Part shown: one piece after another, positions 23,459-32,869 of the stretch | How the letters are laid out: the number at the start of each line of letters is the position of its first letter | Position numbering within the stretch: the first letter of the stretch is position 1 | NCBI GenBank assembly: GCA_015179045.1 | Contig: WHUZ01000200.1 | Span: 1-32,869 of the forward strand | DNA: 32,869 nt | Source: Kalaharituber pfeilii | Lineage: Eukaryota > Ascomycota > Pezizomycetes > Pezizales > Pezizaceae | Direction: 5' to 3' | The notes under the pieces: generated by a model | Seen by the model: only the letters and a program-made list of their open reading frames with translations | What the model was told of the DNA's origin: nothing | Database searches by the model: none | Made by a program: the position numbers and the translations under genes

Positions 23459-24584
23459 TGGGATGGCTGAGGTGGATATAATGTGAAGTTGGTTTGCCTG
23501 AGTTCTTTCGCGGAATCAGATTGAGTGGGCTCTATCGAATGGCATAATTGAGCAGCTTCAGATAGTGGGAGAGGGGCTGAGAGTAGGGCTGAATATATGT
23601 TGCAGTGAAGTTGTATAAGGGGAAAGGGTGGTTATCCTAATTGAGGGTCGAATCGGGTGAGTACTATCCTGACTATCAGTGAGAGGTAGCACACAAATGA
23701 TATGTAGTGTGCGCACATCAAGGTGATCCGCAAATTACCTAAGTAAGGAAAGTACCAGAATTAGGATGAAAGCAAATTGCCCCTCTCTGCAGTGCCCGCA
23801 ATTCCAGGGCTATCCTGTTCTTCACTTTTACTTATGGCACGATGAATGAAGACTGAGGTGAGGTAACTAAGTGCTTGTTATTCTATGCCTAGGTATTAAG
23901 GGAGGTAGATCATAGAGGCGTGTCAATGAGGTAACAAATGTCTAGAAATATGATGGTAGTAGTGGCAGAAACTGACATGCGATATGCATACAACGATCCC
24001 GTGACCTCTGCTTCTATTGCAACGCCTGCCACCCACAAAAATCTAGCAGAGTCAGCATGCTGGAGACAGTAAAATATATGACTCGGCCGTGAAAGGTAGC
24101 GTCTTACATATATAAATTTTATCGGGACCATGCGATAAGACGCGTCGGAAAGTTGCACCCGGGCACGCTGCAATGGCTGCAGGGTATACGAGGTGGGCGG
24201 TGCAGCGCGAGGTGGGATACGTATATTGGACTATATAACTTGACGAAAGATGTAGAGTTGATATCTGCATGATTAAACAGGAACCATCTGGCATACAGAT
24301 CATGGCTGATGCGGAGCAAAGCAAGTAGTACTATATATGCATGTAGGTTTGTAGACACTTCACTTGATGCTGCCACCTGTTCCTCCGCATGTCCCCCTCT
24401 TCCCCACTATACATCTTATTTCCAACCCCTGGCATCCTTGAAGGGAGTCGAGCTACTCTATCGACCTGATTCATGCTAGTAGATGCTCATGTACCCCTCC
24501 ACACATATCTCAGGCATCGTCCCCACCTGTACCCACCCCATAGCTGCACACACAAATCTCGCCCCTGCCTCAACCTCTGGCTGT
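23459..24584. other. Upstream flank of the karyopherin gene; no gene seen
   Basis: About 1.1 kb without a supportable coding region. The first few hundred bases should contain the promoter of the minus-strand karyopherin gene. Minus-strand frames at 23910-24376 overlap each other in different frames and show no family features. Confidence 0.45.
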
Positions 24585-25810
24585 CTACCCTCTTACGAAC
24601 AATCTCCTCACGGCGTTTGAGGAAGCTGCATGAGTTGATGCAGCAGGCTTCCAAAGTAGATATCTACAGTCCATCCCCATCCTTGACTCCACTAGCATGA
24701 ATAACAAATCAATAGCCTTGACTGCAAACTCGTTGTATAAGATGCTATCGTCATCGAAACCCAACACGTTAGCTTTCCGCACTTTAGCTGATCAAGACGA
24801 CAAGAATCATGATGTGAAAAGCATACCATACCCTCTAAGATCTGTTAAAATCGATATGCATCCCCACAATTGGCTGTCCCTCTGGACCTTGAGTACTTGC
24901 TTTATATATTTTTCAACATGACTTATGAACTCTTCTGAAGCCTCAATATATGTTTCATGAACTGCAGTCCCAATCAATGTCTCTCGAGTGAATGTCGTTG
25001 GCAGGGCGGGGATGAAAGCTACAGACTCGATAAACATACCCTTTAGTCGGAGAGATGCCTGCTTTGTAGCACGAGAATCAAAATAAAATTCTCGCCAAAC
25101 GTAGTAGTGATGAGTAGATGGCTGACAATTGGGTCAATTTTTCACAACATCGTATCGACTTCGCTCGCCTTCTTTGGTAAATCCACGTCTATATTTATCC
25201 CCAGAAATCAGCTTTAAACGTTCAAAAAGTGGTGACCATTTCCATCATCCAGGGGTAAAGATACCTTCTACAACTTGCGCATTGAGGAGTTATTCGTAAC
25301 AATTTACTGGAGGATAGGGCCAAAATAATATTGTTCGCGGCCTGGATAGCAGCAAAATCGGATGCAATTTAAAACTCTAGTGCCACACGCTGTAAATTGG
25401 TTTCGGAAGGTCTGATGTTAGGTTCAAGATGCGGATGACGAAGCCACAGCTACTAAGTCCATATTACGGATAAAAAGACAATATACATTAGGAACAAAGG
25501 TCAAAGCAACAGAAGACAGTTCTCCAGGGCCAATTAGAGTGTCAGAAGCTTTGCTTTACCGAACAGTAGCAATTCCATCAAGATCCAGTTGCAGAATAGA
25601 TGATGTGGGGGTTACATTTAGTAGGGTGTAGCTTATGGTTGGAGAATGCCGGGATGAAAGGGGTGGGTATACTATGCTATCGAGTTGCAGATATACTCGT
25701 CGGACGCAAAAGATACCCTGCAAGATGTTTGAGGTTGAGGTGGATTCATGTTCGCTGCCCGAAATAGAACAGCATATGACAGGAACACGCAATGGGAAGC
25801 TGGAAAGCAC
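24585..25810 (-). pseudogene. Decayed gene fragments, possibly HET-domain-like
   Basis: Several protein-like minus-strand segments lie in order but do not join into one frame. In reading order: 25810-25556 (84 codons, ending ISYTLLNVTPTSSILQLDLD then a GTAAAG donor-like site), about 25265-25145 (includes SPLFERLKLISGDKYRRGF, bounded by TGA codons), about 25129-24827 (includes FYFDSRATKQASLRLKGMFI and ETYIEASEEFISHVEKYIKQ), and 24787-24585 (includes KANVLGFDDDSILYNEFAVK), the last two joined in phase by a possible 39-bp intron. The first piece recalls the N-terminal 'ALSYVWG...LDG' start of fungal HET (heterokaryon incompatibility) domains, and the later piece recalls the 'LRLKGhhhDSV' part of HET-protein C-termini. 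The core HET motifs were not found, so the family call is tentative. Stops and missing motifs suggest a pseudogene, though unmodelled introns remain possible. Confidence 0.35.
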
Positions 25811-26394
25811 GACCAGTGGAAAAGAGCAGTTAAAACATGGGGTATAAAAGGGTGCATGTGTGATACTGAAGCAGAGATATCATACTTGCGCGGCCCAGAT
25901 AAGGCTGATGCTCTCCTTGGGCAGCTTTAGCCGTACGTTGTTCAGTGTGGACCGGTAGTTCGGGTCGGGGTCGGGGGCCGAGGGAGCCGATCGCAGCGGC
26001 GTTCACAGGCAGCTTAGGTCAGCATTACGTTATAACTTGCAAAGTGTGTAGAATCTAAGGCCCTGTTTGTTGTAGTAGGTCGTATCAGATAGTTTAGACC
26101 TAGCATCAGTGTGAATAGCCAGGACGTGATACGACGTAAGAGGTGTAATTGGAACTGGAAAAGGGGTTTGTTTGCGAGCGTATCTGAGAACAGATGCATA
26201 CCACTGCTCCCAATTGCCCCCACGTGGGCATATGGCCGAACGGGGGTTGGAGTTCAGCTGCAGACAAAGTTCTGACTGCTAGGAACAAGAGAACAAATAT
26301 ATGTACTAGTTCGAGGATAACTTCTCTTTCTGATGGTTTCAGTGTGCTAGTTCGAGGATAACTTCTCTTTCTGATGGTTTCCAGCTTTGGCTGA
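25811..26394. other. Gene-free spacer with a tandem duplication
   Basis: No coding region is supported. A short G/C-rich patch (about 25965-26000) and a 41-bp tandem duplication (26306-26381) are the only structures noticed. Confidence 0.5.
26306..26381. repeat. Tandem duplication, 35-bp copies with a 41-bp period
   Basis: The 35-base segment at 26306-26340 (starting CTAGTTCGAGGATAACTTCT) recurs exactly at 26347-26381, with AGTGTG between the copies. A perfect match implies a recent duplication or a slippage event. Confidence 0.95.
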
Positions 26395-26850
26395 AGCAAC
26401 TCGGTAACACTTTCGCAGCAGCCGGTACGACGACTGCAGTTACTTCAATTGGGATCTTATTGGAACACGTTATTTTTGTTCTTCAACCACTATGATGAGC
26501 AGGCTCATGTTTCTGATGAGCTTCAAAACCTTGATCCTCAAGTGGAGAAAATAATGATCGACGTGAAACTAGAGTAGGTAGTGCAACCGGAGCCTCAAGG
26601 GTCTAAAATAGGTCTCGTGGATACAAATTATGAAACAAAGGCGCAAATCATTTTAAACCAACTGTATTTGTACGTCCTGCATGATATTAAAACTCATGTA
26701 TGTGGAAATGTTGCACCTCAAAAGGTCTGGAAATTAGATATTACGATCGATCCCTTCAGCCAGATCCGGCTGTCAACCCATAAGCTGCAGTGTCTGATCA
26801 ATACAATAGAGTCGCTTTGTCAATGTCAACTGCAGCTCAGCTCCAGTTGA
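26395..26850 (+). pseudogene. Unrecognised coding relic interrupted by one TAG
   Basis: One plus-strand frame stays open for about 150 codons except for a single TAG at 26575-26577. Before it come LQLGSYWNTLFLFFNHYDEQ and a Leu/Gln/Glu-rich stretch; after it come QPEPQGSKIGLVDTNYETKA and INTIESLCQCQLQLSSS, ending at TGA 26848-26850. Composition on both sides of the TAG is similar and protein-like. No family was recognised. The TAG could come from a CAG by C-to-T change, or it could lie in an unmodelled intron (a GTAGTG follows at once). No start codon is assigned. Confidence 0.3.
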
Positions 26851-27065
26851 AGTAATTCACTCAATTAAAAGTGTTATTTTTCAGATATTCAGCCCAACCG
26901 TTCAATTGCAATTGCTGCAAGACCGTACTTTTGGGTAATCGATCCCTCAAGTGTTGCGCACGGAGCTGCAATTCTGTCAATAAACACGTTGCCCCGCAGC
27001 GGGTCAGGTTCAGTAGCACCGCTCCAGGTGGGCCATCGGCTTGGCATGGACAGATGCCCTTGACA

Positions 27066-27344
27066 TCACGAAAAGCTAGAGTTGTTCAAGCTCCTCTCAC
27101 ATACCATGCCCTTCACAGTCTGTTCCCAATGTTCTGCATATACTACTTCGCCCTTACCTCCTCCTTACCCCAAAGGCATATCGGGCTGGTCAAGGTTTTT
27201 TTTCTCCAGGATCTTCTCGATATCATACACAGCAGGCGTTCGTATGCGTGCAAACCTGACTATTTTGACATGATGCTTGACAGATGATGGAGTTTTTGGC
27301 TCTGCATTGACGAAGTTGAAGTTTAACGTTTTTAAGAAATGCAT
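27066..27344 (-). pseudogene. Short gene or pseudogene with an internal TAA
   Basis: A minus-strand ATG at 27344 opens 59 codons, including MHFLKTLNFNFVNAEPKTPS, KHHVKIVRFARIRTPAVYDI and EKILEKKNLDQPDMPLG. A TAA (27167-27165) follows, and then the same frame goes on for 32 codons (includes GEVVYAEHWEQTVKGM) to TGA at 27068-27066. The peptide is basic and well mixed, quite unlike the low-complexity frames nearby. A GTAAGG at the TAA could be a donor, so the TAA may instead be intronic; a GTATGT follows the HWEQTVKGM segment. If it is a true stop, a former CAA (Gln) is a simple explanation. No family was recognised. Confidence 0.35.
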
Positions 27345-27487
27345 GTTTTTTTATCAGGAGTGCCTATGATAGCCTAAGAGATTTGTAGGTAACGCTTCAT
27401 GGAACAGATAGCGGCATTGAAGGACCCTTAGTTGCCAATTTCAATTGGTAACGAAACGTACAGTCCACTGCCATCGACGCTAATTAA

Positions 27488-27692
27488 CAACCACGTGACC
27501 TGTGGGCTTGTGTACTTCTTGATGAGTGTCTCCCCGTTCTGTCCTGCATGATTTGCAACGTCATGGACTCCATACTCTGTTCACGCTGTCAACAAAAACA
27601 TGACCCTATTTACTGGACCAGTGCTCCAGATCGCCATTGGTTGAAGGCTTGCAACGTCAGCCGGCAAATTCGAACTGGGACTTTGACAGTGC
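27488..27692 (+). CDS. Exon-like segment encoding a cysteine-rich (zinc-binding-like) peptide
   Basis: Open frame from just after a TAA (27485-27487) to a strong GTAAGT donor at 27693. It encodes CLPVLSCMICNVMDSILCSR, then CQQKHDPIYWTSAPDRHWLK and a basic end. The C-x2-C ... C-x2-C spacing (CMIC, CSRC) looks like a small zinc-binding module of the kind found in many fungal proteins. An ATG at 27548 is available but falls inside the cysteine block, so an upstream exon is more likely. Downstream, AGCTAAC (about 27717) and ACAAAAG (about 27746) could be a branch site and acceptor, but the following frame stops early. It may be one exon of a decayed gene. No exact family is claimed. Confidence 0.3.
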
Positions 27693-29645
27693 GTAAGTCT
27701 TCCTAACCAAAGCAGAAGCTAACATTGGTCCTGAATAATACAAAAGATGAGAAGAGAAATTAGAGAGATATCGACAAGCCGTACTGAGCATGTGCAATTA
27801 AAACGTCGTATCCTATCAATTCCCGGCTGTTATCCCTCCTGCTCCCTCCGAATAATTTTTCTGGTTCGCACAGAGCTCCTACTCCTAGGGAACGTTGCGA
27901 AGTCAGGAGGACAACAGACGGCCCTCACCTAGTAACAAATATTGATGTTAAAAACGGACCATATACCCAAAGTTTGACGATCAAGCAGTAGGGGAGGAAA
28001 ACTGCAGAGCCGATAACCCCTTTGTCAATGATTAGAGAGTATATCTTGAAACGAGGACTGAGGTATGGCCTGTCTGATAGTCACGACGAAAAGACCTTAG
28101 GTTCCATGTCCCAACATGTGCAGTTGGCTCTTTATAAACTTTTCCAAGTTATCAATTTGTCATATTCCTATATAAGAAATAAACTCTAGTGATCAATACT
28201 TAGTATAGAAGATCTTAGAGTGGACAATTTGGTCGGAGAGGACGCAGAATCATACTTTAACTCCACTGCTGATCGGGCAATCCCAATTTCCAGGTCCCGC
28301 CAGTTGACGAAACGAGGGGCAGGGTGTGGGGTGGGTAATGTGGGATGTAACTACGCTGATCCCAGTATAAACGTCAACAGCCAAACTTTGATATGGTGTA
28401 GGGGTACATAGGCTGATCCATCACCTCCACAACTGCAACCCTATGACATGAGCCGCAATGTCACTTGTTCCACCGCCAGAACAGTACTGGTGCAATCGTG
28501 ACCTGCATCAACCTTTGCTGCCAATTGCTGCATCTCAAATCTCAGTTTCAGCGCAAAGCAATAAAACTGCAATGGATTTATTTTTAGCATGTCCAATCGT
28601 GGGGGATGCCAATAACACACAGCATGCCAAACATCGAAATTCGACATTTTACCCCCACACGTCATGCCAGTCAGCCCACAACAAGCTAGATTATCCAGTG
28701 GTTGAGGGTTAGAGAGCTTTCGGAGAAATATTCAACGTCTCAATCTGGCTGATACGCAACATCCTGCAGCTCTGAGAATATCATGATTCGTGGGGCAGCT
28801 ATGATGGTGGCATTGCTGCCTCGCATAAGGGACTGGATGACTAGGCTATGTCAGACGAGGGGCGATTGGTAGGGCATATCATAGCATAGGGAGGGCCTTC
28901 ACAATGACTGCTGCTAAGCAAAGTGGTGCGACTCCATTATATGTCATAGATGTAGAGTACTACCCACAATGTGTACTAGCAAGTATTTAGGGCCGGGGAT
29001 ATATGTACCTAATCCTTCGGCTCAACCATCATCATCCTGTAATACGTAGCAATGCTCCTTCACGCCAGGGCCCAGCATAGCAATTCTATCCTGTTGGAGC
29101 GCAAGAGTACTGGGTACAGGATGACAAGATAGGTGTCCTCTGTCGCAATCTTGTTCTAGCCGAGACTTGGGAGGGGGCGAACCTAGCCCTGCGGCATTAT
29201 CTTTCCCCGTGTTTCAGAATGCTCAAGGACGAGGCTCTGTATCATAGTGGCGGAACTTTCTTTCCTCTAAGAACACCTCTGCGTCAGGTGTGCGCAGCGT
29301 TGCCGTGATACTGTACTGCACTTGTTCTGCCCACGATCTGGCGGGTGGCCGCCGCGCCGCGCCATGCCTGTGTATGGAGAGAGTATGCGTGTTCGGGTGC
29401 CTATCATATCTGGAATATGTATGCGCACTTTCCAACAGCTACAATATGATAGACGAGTGCCTGGATGTCTCCGGGTGCGTTACTTATGCCCTCGCTCCCG
29501 CATGGCAGCAAGGCAGCAAGCAAGGCCAGGGTCGAATCGCCGCAGCGTCGGGTATACAGTAGAGCTCATTGGACGGGCACACAACGCGGGCCTCGAACCC
29601 CAGCCCTCCCAGCGCTCCCAGCACTTCCCAGCGTCTGGAAACGAA

Positions 29646-29685
29646 CAAGGGCACAAGGGCACAAGGGCACAAGGGCACAAGGGCA
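29646..29685. repeat. Five tandem copies of an 8-bp unit
   Basis: CAAGGGCA is repeated five times without mismatch. Closely downstream (29704-29724) the 7-bp unit GAGCCAT is repeated three times. Both lie about 1 kb upstream of the STE11 start. Confidence 0.95.
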
Positions 29686-30462
29686 TGCGTGCAGTGCCAG
29701 ACCGAGCCATGAGCCATGAGCCATGCGCTTCTCAGCTGCAGCGTTGGGCCTCTGTTGGGCTTGTTTATTCGAGGCGCCCACGGGTGCAGGGGTGGCCGCG
29801 GCGGGCCAATCACCAGGCGTCAGCTTCCCGTTCAACAAGGGCGCGCAGCATCCTGAAACCTAGCCGTTGTCCACACAAGCACGCTGTTTGTGGCGGGCGA
29901 AAACCGCACCCCACCGCCAACTGCACCGCGCTGCCTGCTCGCCCGCTCGCCCGCTCGCTCATCGCTGGGCCTCCGGCTGATGCTGGCGCTGTGTGTACTA
30001 GCACACGCCGCCTATCCCCCCCGCAGCCCACACACTGCAATTCCCCCCCTCCCTCCCCCAGCGCCGCATCCCTGTGCTTCCCGGGCAGCCCGGCACTCTC
30101 TGTGGACTCCCGTCGTCCTCCTCCATTCCTATCACGGCTTGCTCTTTCTCCCTTCCTCTCTTTCACTGTCCTTACCCCATCCCTCCCCCCGCCCCCCCCC
30201 CCCCCTTCTCCCCCGGCTCTGAGAGTCCCCGTTTTCAACTTAGCATTATCCGCTCCCCCCCTCCCGCTCACCCTGCACCATTTATTATTTTCATCCTCCC
30301 CTACGAACTATTTCTCTTCCTCTCTGCACGCATTCCGGACGCTGGTCTGCAGGGTGCTGCTGAACTTTTCACGGGCTTGAAGAAGGGGTTTTGCTTCCTG
30401 TGTGGACTTCGGGGTAGTTTGAAGAAAGAACCAGAAGCAGGAAGGACAAGGAAGGGGAGAAG

Positions 30463-30503
<41 letters not shown>
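30463..30503. repeat. Poly(A) tract, 41 bases
   Basis: Forty-one consecutive A, 260 bp upstream of the STE11 start and just downstream of a long C/T-rich stretch. Poly(dA:dT) tracts of this kind often exclude nucleosomes at fungal promoters; the role here is inferred. The exact length may be unreliable. Confidence 0.95.
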
Positions 30504-30506
<3 letters not shown>

Positions 30507-30762
30507 AAAATAGCTTTCAAAGAATTATCAGGACTGGTCAGGCAGCATCTGCAGGATTCCTGCTTTCACGAACCGGCACAACCAGACAAAGAAGCAGCTT
30601 GCCCTCCCTCATCTCGAGTCACCCTGAGACTATCGGCTTTTGTCTGCCCAAAACAACCTGGGCTGGGTTGGCCTATTAAAGTTAACTCTAAATTCCTAAA
30701 TTGGGCATTCGCCATCTATTTTCACTAGCTATACTTCTCACGGTTGGTGCTGGTCCGCTACC

Positions 30763-32869
30763 ATGGCACTTCTTGCTTCAAAAAGCCAGTATACACCCCA
30801 ACCGCACAGCTACATCTCAGGATCTGGCATGCATTCATCTTCCTATCCAACACCCTCGCCTTCCAGCAAAGACTCCGCGGAGGATTCTCTCATGCTAGAT
30901 GAAATACGGTAAGCTCGATCGGGTTCCTCACGGCCATTGGGAGAGGCTGACGTCTGCGTCTTCAGTTCTTGGGACGAGAGGAAGGTATCGGAATGGCTCA
31001 AGAGCATCAATTGCGCGAGTTATAGGAGTGTTTTCGAATGTACGTCAGGGTCTGCAGACCTTATATAAATAATGCTAACCGCTAGTGTAGCAAATAATAT
31101 CACGGGAGAAACCCTCCTGGAGTGTGACCAATCTGTCTTGAAGGAGATGGGTATCACCAAGGTCGGCGACAGGGTCAAGATCTTCGTTGAAGTGAAAGCT
31201 CTGAGAAGCAAGGCGTACGGAAATGCAAGGCAAACGAATAGGGTAATCATCAGCCCGATTCTATCTTACGAAATAATCACAATCTGATTCGCGTGCCGTA
31301 GGACACTATTGCCTCTCTTGATCAGTTGACCAATTCTACCTACCGCTCTGCTGGAGAGCTTCCTTCCGCAGCATACAAGTCAGCTCCTAGCCAAGGGCAG
31401 CACCGTCTCACACCACCATCTAGCAGAAGTGCTTCTCGTAAACCTGAGAATAACAGAGTCCCGGGATTGACAAGTGCCACATATTCACAGCCGGATAGTC
31501 CATCAGGTGCACAATATCAGAAGCAATATGGGGATACAAGGCCTGCGCCTAGCTCTCCGTTTGGGTCCGGCTACTACAATAATATGCCAAATTCAGCTAC
31601 TACAATTAGACGAACGCCCAAAACACCGCACGGTCAGCCGATGATGGCGCGGCACAATCCATCACCTAGCTTGGACGGTGTTATGAGTTTGCAGAATGTT
31701 TGGCAGGTATGTTTAGTATAATGACACTGAGAAGGAGACCTTGCTAACACTGTCTAGACTTGCGTCAAGATGATTGGTGCTGAGGGTTCTACCCGAGTGG
31801 TCAATGTCGCTGAGTGTAACACTGCAGAACAAATTTTGAAGCGAGCACTGAAAAAATTTGGCCTCTACGACGACTGGAACAACTACTGTGTCTATAGTGT
31901 TGAAGATAATGCAGCCATCTGCTTGTCAGACAGTGAGCTTGTCCGGATTTGCTGTCACGATACTTCCAGACCTGAGCGAGGAAGATTAATTCTGCGAAGG
32001 AAGGGTTCTCCACCTTCAGCGACGGAGTTCCGAGTTGCACAAGAGATAGCACGTGAGCAGGCTGTAAGTGCCAATATCACGTCGAAGTCCTCCAAAATTG
32101 GCAAGATTCTTGGAGAGTCGGCATCGGATATCATGTCGGCCATGCCCAACACTGGGACTCCAAGAAAGGAAATGACTTCACCGCCTCCGGCTACCAAGCC
32201 CAAGAAATTGACGGCTTTTTTCGGACAGCGTCCACCCAGTGAACTGATCAGCTCTAATCTCGCGGAATACTTCCCTGGGCATGAGAAAGGCTTGTTGGAA
32301 GAAACTGTAAGGAACTCTATTCGGTATTCTCGGCGAATGAGTAAGTATGGAAACCGTCTCAGCGTCGTAACTACAAGAAGCTACGCCTCAAGCCTAAGTG
32401 ACGCCCCACCCGTACCCAGTGTGGCCGACGCTTGGTTAAATGCATCGGGAGTCCCACCTCTTCCTCCAAACCGTTTTAGGCCACTGTCTGTTAGGAAATC
32501 GGTTTTGCCGCCGACATCGTATACCACCGACGAGACCGGGCGCGACTCTCTTGATACTCTCCCTGAAGAGTCTACCCTGTCCAGCCACCGAAGGTCATAC
32601 ATGTCATTCGAGAGCGGAAGAGACTCACTGAGCGTTGTGGTTACAGATACTGACCCCACAAGCAGCTATAGCGATGATCAGAGCACTCTCAGCACTCCAA
32701 TGACCGAAGTCGACTCGGTTGGCCGAGCTTTTCTCAACCAATATGATGATGAAGACGATGAAGATGACGATATGGATTTCCTTCAACCTACGGATGGCCC
32801 GAAGTGGATCAAAGGTCAATTAATTGGGGCAGGGTCATTTGGAAGCGTTTACCTGGCGCTTAACGCCCT
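30763..32869 (+). CDS. STE11: MAP kinase kinase kinase Ste11 (SteC/NRC-1 type), 3' end missing
   Basis: MAPKKK that phosphorylates Ste7-type kinases in the pheromone/filamentation and, in yeast, osmotic-stress cascades. Exons: 30763-30908, 30966-31039, 31091-31242, 31302-31706, 31758 to the window edge; about 629 residues are present. The start MALLASKSQYTPQPHSYISG lies in a CTACCATGG context. A SAM domain (residues ~50-115; WDERKVSEWLKSINC, LLECDQSVLKEMGITKVGDR) would bind a Ste50-type adaptor. A Ras-binding-like domain (residues ~260-343; TCVKMIGAEGSTRVVNVAEC, then LILRRKG) follows. A Ser-rich linker carries YSRRMSKYGNRLSVVTTRSY, conserved in filamentous-fungal Ste11, and an acidic run (DDEDDEDDDMDF) just before the kinase. 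The kinase begins at KWIKGQLIGAGSFGSVYLAL, whose GxGxxGxV glycine loop is intact; the window ends before the catalytic lysine. All junctions are in phase. Confidence 0.95.

Larger units (their letters stand above)
27693..30762. other. Gene-free flank and presumed 5' region of STE11
   Basis: About 3 kb without a supported gene. 27.7-29.3 kb is mixed-composition DNA with only short frames. From 29.3 kb the sequence becomes G/C-rich, then strongly C/T-rich on the plus strand (about 30000-30330), followed by A41 (30463-30503). This fits a long promoter and 5' UTR of the plus-strand kinase gene. The 352-codon frame across 29322-30380 is a Pro/Ser/Arg-rich reading of this composition and is not taken as a gene. 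Confidence 0.5.

Noticed and set aside
29646..29724. Possible CRISPR-like array from short tandem repeats
   Set aside because: The units are 7-8 bp without spacers, and the genome is eukaryotic; these are simple tandem repeats.
29322..30380. A 352-codon plus-strand frame upstream of STE11
   Set aside because: It is a Pro/Ser/Arg-rich reading through tandem repeats and a C/T-rich leader, with no domain and no splice logic.
32050..32345. Possible extra introns in STE11 at GTAAGT-like sites (near 32064 and 32340)
   Set aside because: The frame continues through both with residues that look conserved (for example MSKYGNRLSVV), so the sites are coding.
1160..32869. The six conserved genes as a functional gene cluster
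   Set aside because: They are single-copy housekeeping or signalling genes in mixed orientation with large gaps; nothing in the sequence ties them into one pathway.

Overview
The window reads as nuclear DNA of a filamentous ascomycete (Pezizomycotina). All confident genes are fungal-type, are split by short introns (about 46-194 bp) with GT...AG ends and CTAAC/CTRAC-like branch sites, and are separated by long gaps rich in homopolymers. The high intron load (8 in SEC61, 11 in the karyopherin gene) points to an early-diverging, intron-rich lineage such as Pezizomycetes. That placement is inference from gene architecture, not from a database match.

Layout. (1) 1.16-3.16 kb, plus: SEC61, the Sec61 translocon alpha subunit, complete in nine exons. 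(2) 4.02-4.26 kb, minus: a small possible mitochondrial protein. (3) 4.86-11.04 kb, plus: SAC3, the TREX-2 mRNA-export scaffold, in at least six exons, with a frame conflict near the C-terminus. (4) 11.04-12.99 kb: a convergent, low-complexity gap. (5) 12.99-15.63 kb, minus: BRE1, the histone H2B ubiquitin ligase, with a one-base splice-phase anomaly. (6) 15.63-16.92 kb: a divergent promoter region with G26 and C20 tracts. (7) 16.92-19.17 kb, plus: BDP1, the B'' subunit of TFIIIB. (8) 19.81-23.46 kb, minus: a KAP122/PDR6-type importin, complete in 12 exons. (9) 23.46-30.76 kb: a gene-poor accessory stretch with decayed or exon-like fragments, including a possible HET-like relic, two fragments each interrupted by one stop codon, and a cysteine-rich exon. 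(10) 30.76 kb to the window end, plus: the 5' part of STE11 (MAPKKK), with SAM and Ras-binding-like domains and the glycine-rich loop of the kinase, cut by the window edge.

The five complete or nearly complete conserved genes serve core cell functions: protein translocation, mRNA export, H2B ubiquitination, Pol III initiation and nuclear import. STE11 is a signalling kinase. They are unlinked housekeeping neighbours, not a pathway cluster. I found no convincing new system. The items worth a second look are the two gene-structure anomalies (BRE1 exon 2/3 and the SAC3 C-terminus) and the decayed accessory island at 24.6-27.7 kb.
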